A stretch of 41,150 nt of DNA, from NCBI GenBank assembly GCA_019424965.1, contig JAHYYL010000022.1:1-41150 (forward strand), written 5' to 3'. This DNA is from Collinsella sp. (lineage in GTDB: Bacteria > Actinomycetota > Coriobacteriia > Coriobacteriales > Coriobacteriaceae). Within the stretch, counting starts at the first letter, position 1, and every line of letters starts with the position of its first letter. Below the pieces are notes generated by a model. It made no database searches. It was not told the origin of the DNA and saw nothing but the letters and a program-made list of their open reading frames with translations. The position numbers and the translations under genes are program-made. This document shows, in pieces, positions 15,507 through 23,351 of this stretch.

Positions 15507-16367
15507 ATGAAGCTCAAGAAGCTTGGTGCATTTGCCGCCACGGGCGCCATGGCGCTCGCTCTTGCACTGACGGGCTGCGGCTCGTCCAACGCCACCTCTG
15601 GTTCTGATGCCAGTTCCAGCAGCTCTGACGACGCTAAGGTCGAGAAGGTCGACGGCTCCAAGGAGTACGCGCTCGTCAAGGACGGTACGCTCACCGTCGG
15701 CACCTCTGCCGAGTACGCGCCGTTTGAGTACAAGGATGACAACGGCGACTACCAGGGCTTTGACCTTGAACTCATTAAGGCTATCGGCGATAAGCTGGGT
15801 CTGGATGTCGAGTACGTCAACAACGACTTCGACACGCTGGTTCCGGGCGTCGCTTCGGGCGCCAAGTACGACGTCGCCATCGCGGCTATCACTGACACGC
15901 CCGAGCGTGAGAAGGAAGTCACTTTCTCCGACTCTTACTACATGGACGATCAGGCTATCGTGACCAAGGTCGATAACACCGACATCACGGCCGACAACTT
16001 CAGCGAGAAGCTCAACAACGCCGACGCTACCATCATCGTCCAGTCTGGCTCGACCGCCGAGGCCTTTGCCCAGGAGAACTTCCCCAAGGCCAAGATTGTT
16101 CCCTACAAGGACGCCACCGAGTGCTTCAGCGCCCTGCAGTCCGATAAGGGCGACGCAGTAGTCACCAACCGCTCCGTTGCCAGCCAGCTGACCGCCGAGC
16201 AGTTCAACACCTGCCAGACCATCAAGCAGATTAGCACCGGCGAGGAGTACGCCATCGCCATCAACCAGGGCAACACCAAGCTCAAGGACGACATCAACCA
16301 GGCCATCAAGGACCTGACCGACGACGGTACCGTTGACGCCCTCATGGCTAAGTACAGCATCAAGTAA
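15507..16367 (+). CDS. Amino acid ABC transporter substrate-binding lipoprotein
   Basis: 286 residues. A lipoprotein signal peptide ends in LTGC with the lipidated Cys at residue 24, followed by a Ser/Asp-rich linker. The polar-amino-acid-binding fold (bacterial solute-binding family 3) is seen as GTLTVGTSAEYAPFEYKDDNGDYQGFDLEL, DTLVPGVASGAKYDVAIAAITDTPEREKEVTFSDSYY and a closing DLTDDGTVDALMAKY. It captures an amino acid outside the membrane for the permease and ATPase encoded next; the specific amino acid is unknown. GGAAGGAG precedes the ATG at 15507. Confidence 0.92.
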   Translation: MKLKKLGAFAATGAMALALALTGCGSSNATSGSDASSSSSDDAKVEKVDGSKEYALVKDGTLTVGTSAEYAPFEYKDDNGDYQGFDLELIKAIGDKLGLDVEYVNNDFDTLVPGVASGAKYDVAIAAITDTPEREKEVTFSDSYYMDDQAIVTKVDNTDITADNFSEKLNNADATIIVQSGSTAEAFAQENFPKAKIVPYKDATECFSALQSDKGDAVVTNRSVASQLTAEQFNTCQTIKQISTGEEYAIAINQGNTKLKDDINQAIKDLTDDGTVDALMAKYSIK

Positions 16368-16387
16368 ATTAATGCTTGATTGCGTGC

Positions 16388-16418
16388 GGGCCCTTTCCGT
16401 TTTGCGGAGAGGGCCTTT
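16388..16418 (+). terminator. Hairpin between binding protein and permease genes (partial terminator)
   Basis: GGCCCTTTCCG (16389-16399) pairs with CGGAGAGGGCC (16405-16415) with one wobble, followed by only three T. It probably reduces read-through so that more binding protein than permease is made. Confidence 0.6.
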
Positions 16419-16483
16419 GCGCTTCTCTCGACGGACCGCGTTTCCGTCTTGTTTTGCCGGCAACTTCTACGATAGGAGCCACC

Positions 16484-17845
16484 TTGTCTCGATTGAACAA
16501 AGGGGCCACGGAGCAGCGTTTTTCACTGTCCGCCTTGCTCCAAAAGCTAGCCTGCGTCATGGCCGTGGCGCTCGCGCTGGTGTGCGCGGGGGCATATGCG
16601 CCCACGACCGCCCAGGCGCTTGAGACCGCAAAGATTACCGCCCGACCCAACACCGGTTCGGGCAGCGCTGTGGTCGGCGGCACCGAGACGCGCATTACCT
16701 GGGAAGTTCAGGCCGATGCCGACGAGGAGCTGAGCGGTCTTTCGCTGACGTTTGTCGACGGCGCGACGTTTGGTACCGATGACACGCGATTGACGATGCT
16801 CTCGGGCGAGGACCTCATGGACCGTACGCCCATGAAGCCCACGTGCAAGGCCGATGGCCAGACGCTCAAGATCGACTTTGGCGAGACGGCGCCTGCCGGC
16901 GGCTTTTTCCGTGTCGAGGTTTACGGCGTGACGTTCCCCGTCGAGGGCGGCGACGAGGCCTTTAGCGGAACCTACATCTTGGCTGACGGCTCGACCAAGA
17001 AGATCTCCAAGATTCCGTCGGTGGAGATCAAGGGCGTGACGGCATTCGATAACTTCCTGGCCGACCTTAAGGAGCAGCCGTGGATCGAGGCATGGAACTC
17101 AAATATGTTCCTCCGCCTGTTCCTGAACCCGGTTATTTTGGTCCAGAGCCTGCCGATCGTCTTCAAGGGCTTCCTCATGTCGCTCTCGATCGTGCTTGTG
17201 GCGTTCCCGTTGGCAATTCCCTTCGGTTTTGCGTTGTCGCTCATGCGCATCTCCAAGTCGCGCATCCTGCGCTGCCTTGCCGGCATCTACGTGAATATCA
17301 TCCGCGGCACGCCGGCGTTCCTGCAGATCTATATCGCGTTCTTTGGCCTGCCACTGGCCGGCGTCAAGGTGGATGATTATGTCCTGGGCGTCATCGTCAT
17401 GGCCATGAACTCGTCTGCGTATCTGTGCGAGATCTTCCGTGCCGGTATTCAGTCGATTCCTAAGGGTCAAAACGAGGCTGCTCGCTCGCTGGGCATGAAT
17501 GCCTTCCAGACGCTGCTCTACGTTATGATTCCGCAGACGTTCCGCAATGTCCTGCCTACGCTGACCAGCGAGTTTATCCTGCTTTACAAGGATACGTCGC
17601 TGCTCGCGGCCGTGGGCGTGGTCGAGATCGTCATGAACGCCCGTACCATCGTGGCCACGACGGGTTCCATTACGCCGTATGTGGTTGCCGCGCTGTTCTA
17701 CCTGGTCATCACCCTGCCGCTTGCTCGCTTGGTGAGCGGTCTTGAGGCGAGGCTTCTGGGGACGGCCGAAACCAAGAAGAAGCGTCCCGCCAAGAGCGCC
17801 GGACAGGTTGTCGCGACGCCCGCCGACCACATCGCCGGTCTGTAA
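16484..17845 (+). CDS. Amino acid ABC transporter permease with a fused exported N-terminal domain
   Basis: 453 residues from a TTG start at 16484 with AGGAG five bases upstream. Residues 18-45 form a signal-anchor-like segment ending in TTAQA. Residues about 46-210 are hydrophilic and beta-rich and would be outside the membrane. Residues about 215-440 are the HisM/GlnP-type permease, with the EAA loop EAARSLGMNAFQTLLYVMIPQ at 331-351 that docks the ATPase. Ordinary family members are about 220-300 residues, so the extra domain is notable. It is not the solute-binding fold, since a complete binding protein is encoded upstream. Twelve bases separate it from the ATPase gene. Confidence 0.88.
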   Translation: MSRLNKGATEQRFSLSALLQKLACVMAVALALVCAGAYAPTTAQALETAKITARPNTGSGSAVVGGTETRITWEVQADADEELSGLSLTFVDGATFGTDDTRLTMLSGEDLMDRTPMKPTCKADGQTLKIDFGETAPAGGFFRVEVYGVTFPVEGGDEAFSGTYILADGSTKKISKIPSVEIKGVTAFDNFLADLKEQPWIEAWNSNMFLRLFLNPVILVQSLPIVFKGFLMSLSIVLVAFPLAIPFGFALSLMRISKSRILRCLAGIYVNIIRGTPAFLQIYIAFFGLPLAGVKVDDYVLGVIVMAMNSSAYLCEIFRAGIQSIPKGQNEAARSLGMNAFQTLLYVMIPQTFRNVLPTLTSEFILLYKDTSLLAAVGVVEIVMNARTIVATTGSITPYVVAALFYLVITLPLARLVSGLEARLLGTAETKKKRPAKSAGQVVATPADHIAGL

Positions 17846-17857
17846 GGAGGTCCTATC

Positions 17858-18610
<753 letters not shown>

Positions 18611-18635
18611 CTGGTTCATGCGGCTGGCATTACAG

Positions 18636-18671
18636 AAAACGGGGCTGGACATGAATCCAGTCCCGTTTTTT
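18636..18671 (+). terminator. Rho-independent terminator of the amino acid ABC transporter operon
   Basis: AAAACGGGGCTGGA (18636-18649) pairs with TCCAGTCCCGTTTT beginning at 18656 with one wobble, ending in six T. Confidence 0.92.
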
Positions 18672-18725
18672 GTTGGGATGTCGATAATGTAGCGTGAGCC
18701 CCTTCTGTCGGGCTCGGTGGTGCTG

Positions 18726-19145
18726 CTAGGCCAGCTCGGCGCCAAGGGCACGGCAGGCCGCCTCGCCCTCATCGTCGGGCGCATCGTAGCAAATGACGGA
18801 GTCCACGACGTTGACTCCGGCCTCGTCGGCGTCGGCCTTCCAGTTGTCCATCCACTCGCCCTCGGCCCACGAATAGGAGCCAAAGAGGACGACCTTCTTG
18901 TCGCCGAGGGTCTCCTTGACCTCGTCCCACATAGGCTGAAACTCGTCATACTCAAGCTCCTCGGAGCCCATGGCGGGGCAGCCGAAGGCGAAGGCATCAT
19001 ATTCGGCGGCCTTGTCGGCAGAGAAGTCGGCGCAGGGGATGACCTCAGTCTCGGCACCCGCGGACGTGGCGCCTTCGGCGACGAGGTTTGCCATGGCCTC
19101 GGTGTTGCCCGTGCCGCTCCAGTAGACGACGGCGATCTTGCTCAT
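18726..19145 (-). CDS. Flavodoxin
   Basis: 139 residues. The FMN phosphate loop is WSGTGNTEAMAN near residues 9-20; the aromatic FMN loops fall in FGCPAMGSEELEYDEFQPMW and FGSYSWAEGEWMDNW. Flavodoxins carry one electron in place of ferredoxin, often under iron limitation. GAAAGGAC precedes the ATG at 19145. It lies directly downstream of the DUF3793 gene on the same strand with 46 bp between, a pairing often seen in anaerobes. Confidence 0.93.
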   Translation of the reverse strand: MSKIAVVYWSGTGNTEAMANLVAEGATSAGAETEVIPCADFSADKAAEYDAFAFGCPAMGSEELEYDEFQPMWDEVKETLGDKKVVLFGSYSWAEGEWMDNWKADADEAGVNVVDSVICYDAPDDEGEAACRALGAELA

Positions 19146-19191
19146 GTTGAGTCCTTTCAGTTGTGCGGCAGGTTGCCGCGGCTTCTATGTT

Positions 19192-19896
19192 CTATCGGGT
19201 TGCCTGGGCAAGTTGCGCCAAGCTGCAGCCCTGCTGATAGACAAAGGTGAGGTATTGAGTGCAAGCACGGTAGGCGTCAAACATCGCAAGCGCTTGCTCG
19301 ACATTCGTGTAGACCTTCCAAGCTCCAAAGACCTTGTAGTTCTCGCCGCGCTGGACGATAAACTCGTGCACGTCGTCGTAGGGATATCCAAGGAAGTAGC
19401 CTATTTCGTGCGGAAACTCGCAGGTGCAGTCGTTGCTGCAGCTAGCTTGCTGGGGTAGTGCGCATCGAGTCTGGCTGCAGGCGCATTCCGCGACGTTATT
19501 GCTCGCGAGCGTGATGCGTGATGCCAAATGCACAAGGCATGTCGAAAGGTCTCTCGTGTCGTAGCCTTCCGAGGCGAGCGCTGTTTGGGCGCGAGGGTCT
19601 GCGAAATAGGTGGAGAGGCTTTTGGCTCGGTACACGTACACGAGTGCTCCGCAGGGCCGCCAGACCAAAACACTCAGGTGGATGCCGAGCGGGTCAAGCT
19701 CGCGATTGCACTGGGCGATAACGTTGAGCAGGCGTGCTCGACGTTCTGCGATGGTTTCGGTTGTGGTCGAGCCGTTCCCGTGGGCGTAGATGCCTGGATA
19801 GGTAAAGAGCGATGCCGGCTTGATGCCCGCGAGCGTGGGAGAGCAGTTGCGCACGACTGCCGCCTGAAACGTTGGGATGTCTATGGTTCGAGTCAC
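19192..19896 (-). CDS. DUF3793 family protein with a cysteine-rich insertion
   Basis: 234 residues. The family pattern is clear: NCSPTLAGIKPASLF (18-31), LVWRPCGALVYVYR (77-90), and the hallmark FPHEIGYFLGYPYDDVHEFI (161-180) followed by VFGAWKVYTN. Function is unknown; family members are found in anaerobes beside flavodoxins and metal transport genes. Between residues 138 and 159 this copy has six cysteines in a short insert, which could bind metal or an Fe-S cluster. The start is the GTG at 19896, preceded by AAGGAG. Confidence 0.85.
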   Translation of the reverse strand: MTRTIDIPTFQAAVVRNCSPTLAGIKPASLFTYPGIYAHGNGSTTTETIAERRARLLNVIAQCNRELDPLGIHLSVLVWRPCGALVYVYRAKSLSTYFADPRAQTALASEGYDTRDLSTCLVHLASRITLASNNVAECACSQTRCALPQQASCSNDCTCEFPHEIGYFLGYPYDDVHEFIVQRGENYKVFGAWKVYTNVEQALAMFDAYRACTQYLTFVYQQGCSLAQLAQATR

Positions 19897-20025
19897 GGCG
19901 CTCCTTACGGATCTAAACTGTTAGCCTAGGAAAACTTATACACGAAAGTAAGCCATGGTCAACAAAAAAGTTTGAAGAGGGAAACTAATTGACCGAACAG
20001 ACATGATTTTGGGTTAAGATGGGGG

Positions 20026-20041
20026 CACCCCATGGGGGTAT
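20026..20041 (+). promoter_or_regulatory. CsoR-like copper operator
   Basis: CACCCCATGGGGGTAT at 20026-20041 is a near palindrome of the C-run/G-run type bound by CsoR copper repressors (Bacillus copZA operator type, TACCC...GGGGGTAT). It sits just downstream of a TTGACC (19989) and TAAGAT (20015) pair whose 20-bp spacing is long, and 30 bp before the HMA protein start. Confidence 0.6.
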
Positions 20042-20070
20042 CTAGATAGTGCTACTTGAAAGGGGAGCGC

Positions 20071-20454
20071 ATGAGTGACTTGCTCAACCCTGCGAATCTC
20101 ATCGTGCTGGCCGTCATTGCCGTCGGCATGTTTTTTGGACTGCGTCGCATTGCCGCTTCGACACACGGGAAGAGTTGCTGCAGCGATGGTACGAGCGGCA
20201 AGAAGGCCAAAAAGGTTGTTGTGGTGGATACCGATGCGTCACACTATCCCTATAGCGATGAGCTGCTCATCGGCGGCATGAACTGTGACGGCTGCGCTCA
20301 GAACGTAGCCAATGCCCTCAATGCGCTGGATGGCGTGTGGGCAACGGTGACGTATGCGGACCACACGGCACGCGTGCGCTCTAAGCAGCCGGTTGATCGT
20401 GGTGTCCTCGAGACGGCCGTGAAAGACGCGGGCTACTACGTCATGACGCTGTAA
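20071..20454 (+). CDS. Membrane-anchored heavy-metal-associated (HMA, CopZ-like) protein
   Basis: 127 residues. One N-terminal membrane helix (about 9-27) is followed by a linker containing a CC pair (36-37), then an HMA domain from about 64 to 127. The metal motif is GGMNCDGCAQNV with Cys72 and Cys75, and the domain ends with the usual AVKDAGYYV. It would bind Cu(I) or a similar ion at the inner membrane face and pass it on. No copper ATPase is next to it here. The ATG at 20071 follows AAAGGGGAG. A CsoR-like operator upstream supports the copper role. Confidence 0.85.
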   Translation: MSDLLNPANLIVLAVIAVGMFFGLRRIAASTHGKSCCSDGTSGKKAKKVVVVDTDASHYPYSDELLIGGMNCDGCAQNVANALNALDGVWATVTYADHTARVRSKQPVDRGVLETAVKDAGYYVMTL

Positions 20455-20480
20455 GTGCCGCCCTGGATGCGCTTCCTTGG

Positions 20481-20918
20481 CTAGGCTCGTCCGCGCAGTT
20501 CGATGTCTTGGATGTCGTCGAAGTCGATGGCGATGTCTCGGAGCTTGAGGAGCTTGAAGGCGGGGAGCGCCTCGTCGAGGATGCCGGTGCGGCTGCGATA
20601 GCCGTATGTATCGTAATAGGTGACACGAACCAAGTCGCCACGTTTGAGACCCTCGAGCTTTTTAGAAAGTACGAGGGCTTTTTCTTCCGTGAGCTCACGT
20701 TTTGACTCGACGGTGATTTCCTGCTTGCGCACGAGTTCGTAGTATCCCGTGAGGGCGGCAAAGGGCATAAACTGTGCGGCGCGGTTGGCGCGCACGGCAC
20801 CGTTGGCAGTGAGGTTGGGGTCGGCGGCGCGGCGTCTGCCCTCGGGGTCCGCCAGGCGCTCGAAGGCGGTCGGCGGGCGCACGGGCTGCTGCTTGGGTTT
20901 AGGCACGATGTCCTCCAA
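20481..20918 (-). CDS. YolD-like protein, partner of the Y-family polymerase
   Basis: 145 residues. The segment RAAQFMPFAALTGYYELVRKQE (about 46-67) followed by a long charged helix (ESKRELTEEKALVLSKKLEGLKRGDLVRVTYY) is the pattern of YolD-like proteins that accompany UvrX/DinB-type polymerases in Gram-positive bacteria. Its start codon lies inside the polymerase gene end (20-bp overlap), so the two are translated together. Assignment rests on the motif and on this context; alignment would confirm it. Confidence 0.7.
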   Translation of the reverse strand: MEDIVPKPKQQPVRPPTAFERLADPEGRRRAADPNLTANGAVRANRAAQFMPFAALTGYYELVRKQEITVESKRELTEEKALVLSKKLEGLKRGDLVRVTYYDTYGYRSRTGILDEALPAFKLLKLRDIAIDFDDIQDIELRGRA

Positions 20919-22404
20919 CTTGGCCGTTGCGTTCGCGCGCGGTGGCGCCGGCGGTAAAGCTTAATCCCTTGACGAGCGCGTTCTTGCCGTACTTGCCTTT
21001 CACGGCCAGGACGGCGCGCGCCAGGTCGCGCTCGCGCTCATCGGCCTCGATATCGCTGAACAGATCGATGGTGGCAAATTCCTCGGGCACAAGATTGCCA
21101 AATCCCAGGTTGATGCGCTTGACCGGTCGTTTGGGATCGACCGTTTGTGCCCAAAGGTCATCGAAATACCCCATGATTTTCTTAAACGAATTAGTGCGCT
21201 CGGGCAGCTTTCGCGAGGCGTTGGAGTGCGCAAAGAGTGCGGCATAGCCACCACGCGGTTTGCCGCCATGCTCTCCCACAAAGATGCCATCGATTGCCTG
21301 CGCTTCGCGCACCAGGCGACGCCTTTCGTCATCGCGCTGGACGGGCTTGGGAGCACGGGGCGCGAGCTCGGGGCCGTCGGTCGCTGCGGGCTCGATGCCC
21401 GAGGTGCTCGAGCGCAAGTGTCCGCAGCCGTCTATATACTGCGCCGTGCCGCTGGCGTTGAGCCGGCGTATGTCGGCGCGCTCGCTCGCGTAGCCCACAA
21501 AGAGCGAGATGCTGTCGCAGACCACGTGCTTATCGACTAGATCCAACACGGCGTTGTCGACCATTTCGCGCAAGACGGTGTAGGCCTGCTCGTAGGCATA
21601 GCCCTTCGAGAGCACCTGTCCTGTGGTGGTCGAGGTCGCTTGCGGGCGATAGGCTTGGATATCGGCGATGGTTGTCGGCTCGCGCCCGAAGGCGTGGTCG
21701 ATGAGATATTCGGCATTGACGCCGAGTTCGTCGTAGAGCAGGTTCTCGTCGAGTGCGGCGACGCCCATCAGGTCGTAGACGCCGTATTTCTCGAGACGGG
21801 CCGCCACGCCGGGGCCGATGCCCCAGATGTCGGTGATGGGGCGATGGGGCCAGATCTCCTTGCGAAAAATCTCGTCGTCGAGTACGCCAATGCGGCTGGC
21901 TACGTGCTTGGCGGTGATGTCGAGCGCCACCTTGGCCTGGAATAGGTTGGGGCCGATACCGACCGTCGCCGTGATGCCGGTGCGCCCCAAGACCTCGTCG
22001 CGCAACATGCAGGCGAACCCTTCGGCATCGGTGTGATAAAGGTCCAGATAGGGCGTCACGTCGATAAAGCACTCATCGATGGAGTAGACGTGCACGTCCT
22101 GGGGGCTGACGTATTCCAGATAGACGCCGTAGATTTGCGCCGACACCTCCATGTAGTGTTGCATGCGCGGCACTGCTTTGATGTAGTCGATGCCGTCGGG
22201 AATCTCGAATAGACGGCAGCGGTTGTGTATCCCGAGGTCCTTCATGGTCTGCGTGATAGCGAGACAGATGGTCGTGCGTCCGCGCGATTCGTCGGCAACG
22301 ACCAGGTTGGTGGTGAGCGGATCGAGCCCACGATCGACGCACTCGACGCTGGCATAAAACGTCTTGAGGTCGATGCAGATGTAGGCGTGCTGCTCGTGCT
22401 CCAT
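20899..22404 (-). CDS. Y-family (UmuC/DinB/UvrX-type) translesion DNA polymerase
   Basis: 501 residues. The catalytic centre is intact: Asp12 in CIDLKTFYASVE (10-21) and Asp110-Glu111 in YSIDECFIDV. A helix-hairpin-helix follows at ITDIWGIGPGVAARLEKYGV. The little-finger region, about 265-460, has a low-complexity insert (about 320-370, TSGIEPAATDGPELAPRAP). These polymerases copy damaged DNA with low fidelity. GGGAGG precedes the ATG at 22404. Two LexA-like boxes lie just upstream, so SOS induction together with the YolD-like gene is likely. Confidence 0.9.
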   Translation of the reverse strand: MEHEQHAYICIDLKTFYASVECVDRGLDPLTTNLVVADESRGRTTICLAITQTMKDLGIHNRCRLFEIPDGIDYIKAVPRMQHYMEVSAQIYGVYLEYVSPQDVHVYSIDECFIDVTPYLDLYHTDAEGFACMLRDEVLGRTGITATVGIGPNLFQAKVALDITAKHVASRIGVLDDEIFRKEIWPHRPITDIWGIGPGVAARLEKYGVYDLMGVAALDENLLYDELGVNAEYLIDHAFGREPTTIADIQAYRPQATSTTTGQVLSKGYAYEQAYTVLREMVDNAVLDLVDKHVVCDSISLFVGYASERADIRRLNASGTAQYIDGCGHLRSSTSGIEPAATDGPELAPRAPKPVQRDDERRRLVREAQAIDGIFVGEHGGKPRGGYAALFAHSNASRKLPERTNSFKKIMGYFDDLWAQTVDPKRPVKRINLGFGNLVPEEFATIDLFSDIEADERERDLARAVLAVKGKYGKNALVKGLSFTAGATARERNGQVGGHRA

Positions 22405-22417
22405 CCGAGCCTCCCAT

Positions 22418-22448
22418 CAAACACATGTTCTTATCGAATACCTGTTCG
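22418..22448 (-). promoter_or_regulatory. Two tandem LexA-like (SOS) boxes upstream of the polymerase gene
   Basis: Read on the minus strand, CGAACAGGTATTCG (22448-22435) and AGAACATGTGTTTG (22431-22418) both fit the Gram-positive/actinobacterial LexA form CGAAC-N4-GTTCG with one or two mismatches. Their centres are 17 bp apart, and the nearer one ends 13 bp from the start codon. Confidence 0.65.
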
Positions 22449-22627
22449 ATAATACCTGCTCGACCGGACACCGTCAAAACCGGCCCCTTTTTGGCAGGTA
22501 TGGTCGTGCGGCTGCATCGGGTTTTTAACGCAGCCCTAAAGAGTGCGTAACAGCTCGGAAAAGCTCGCTTCGTAGCATGAGGCTAACGATTGATACCACC
22601 ATAAAGCACGGAAGGGTTGTGGGGATA

Positions 22628-23152
22628 ATGGTCAACTATGGGTTTGGTATGCCGACGCGCTTGGTTGCGGATGGGGATGTGGCTCGCTGGTGCGGGCGAT
22701 TGGTTGCCCACTATGGCGGCACCAAGGCACTGGTCGTGCTGGGAGGCGACAAGCACACGCGTGATGAGCTCGTTTCGGCGGCGCTGGGCTCGGTTGATCG
22801 CGCCCTGCTCGAGCGCGTGCTTTTCCGCTGCGGCTCGGTTGAAGGCGACGGAGGAGACGAGCTGATCGACGAAGCCGTGGCCCTGGCGACCGACGAAGGC
22901 GTGGACTTTGTCTTGGCGATTGGCGATGCCGATACTGCCGGCTTTGCGCGCGAGCTCGCCCGTCGCATGGCGGCGCTCGATGTCGGCGAAGACGGTTTTG
23001 TCCCTTATGGATGTATCGTCTCGGAGGGCAAGGTGCCTGCCGTCGTGGGGGCCGGCGAGGTTCCCGTTTTTGCCATCATCGCGCCCGAACTGCTGGAGGG
23101 CATCGGGTCTCCTCTGCGTGAGTTGCTCGGTAGCGTCTGCGCTGCGGCCTAA
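22628..23152 (+). CDS. Minimal iron-alcohol-dehydrogenase-like protein (nucleotide-binding domain only)
   Basis: 174 residues. The start, MVNYGFGMPTRLVADGDVARWCG, matches the opening of iron-containing alcohol dehydrogenases. Next come ALVVLGGDKHTRDELVSAA, DRALLERVLFRCGSVEG, IDEAVALATDEGVDFVLAIGD and VPYGCIVSEGK, which follow the Rossmann-like half in order. The GGGS cofactor motif is replaced by IGDADT, and the helical metal-binding half is absent. The frame extends upstream to an ATG at 22577, but those 17 codons are rich in rare codons (AGG, CTA, ATA) and match nothing, so I prefer 22628. Function is unknown. Confidence 0.65.
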   Translation: MVNYGFGMPTRLVADGDVARWCGRLVAHYGGTKALVVLGGDKHTRDELVSAALGSVDRALLERVLFRCGSVEGDGGDELIDEAVALATDEGVDFVLAIGDADTAGFARELARRMAALDVGEDGFVPYGCIVSEGKVPAVVGAGEVPVFAIIAPELLEGIGSPLRELLGSVCAAA

Positions 23153-23162
23153 TATTTGGCAT

Positions 23163-23226
23163 AAAGGGATAGGTTATTTTTGATTGGTAAAGCGTTTGAC
23201 CTGCCAAATTAAACCTGTCCCTTTTT
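23163..23226 (+). terminator. Long hairpin with T-run between the ADH-like gene and pgi
   Basis: AAAGGGATAGGTT (23163-23175) pairs with AACCTGTCCCTTT (23212-23224) and TTGGTA (23184-23189) with TGCCAA (23202-23207); each stem has one G-U type wobble. Five T close it. It should terminate transcription before pgi; the form also suggests a dispersed repeat. Confidence 0.6.
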
Positions 23227-23351
23227 GGTCGGTTGCCGTTTGGGGGCCGATTGGCAACGCTCGCTGATTATAGTCTTGACCTGCGCTAGAATAGTGGCAT
23301 CTGAATGTCCGGGCGCATGGAGGCGTGCGCCCGTATGCTGAGGAGGACTCT

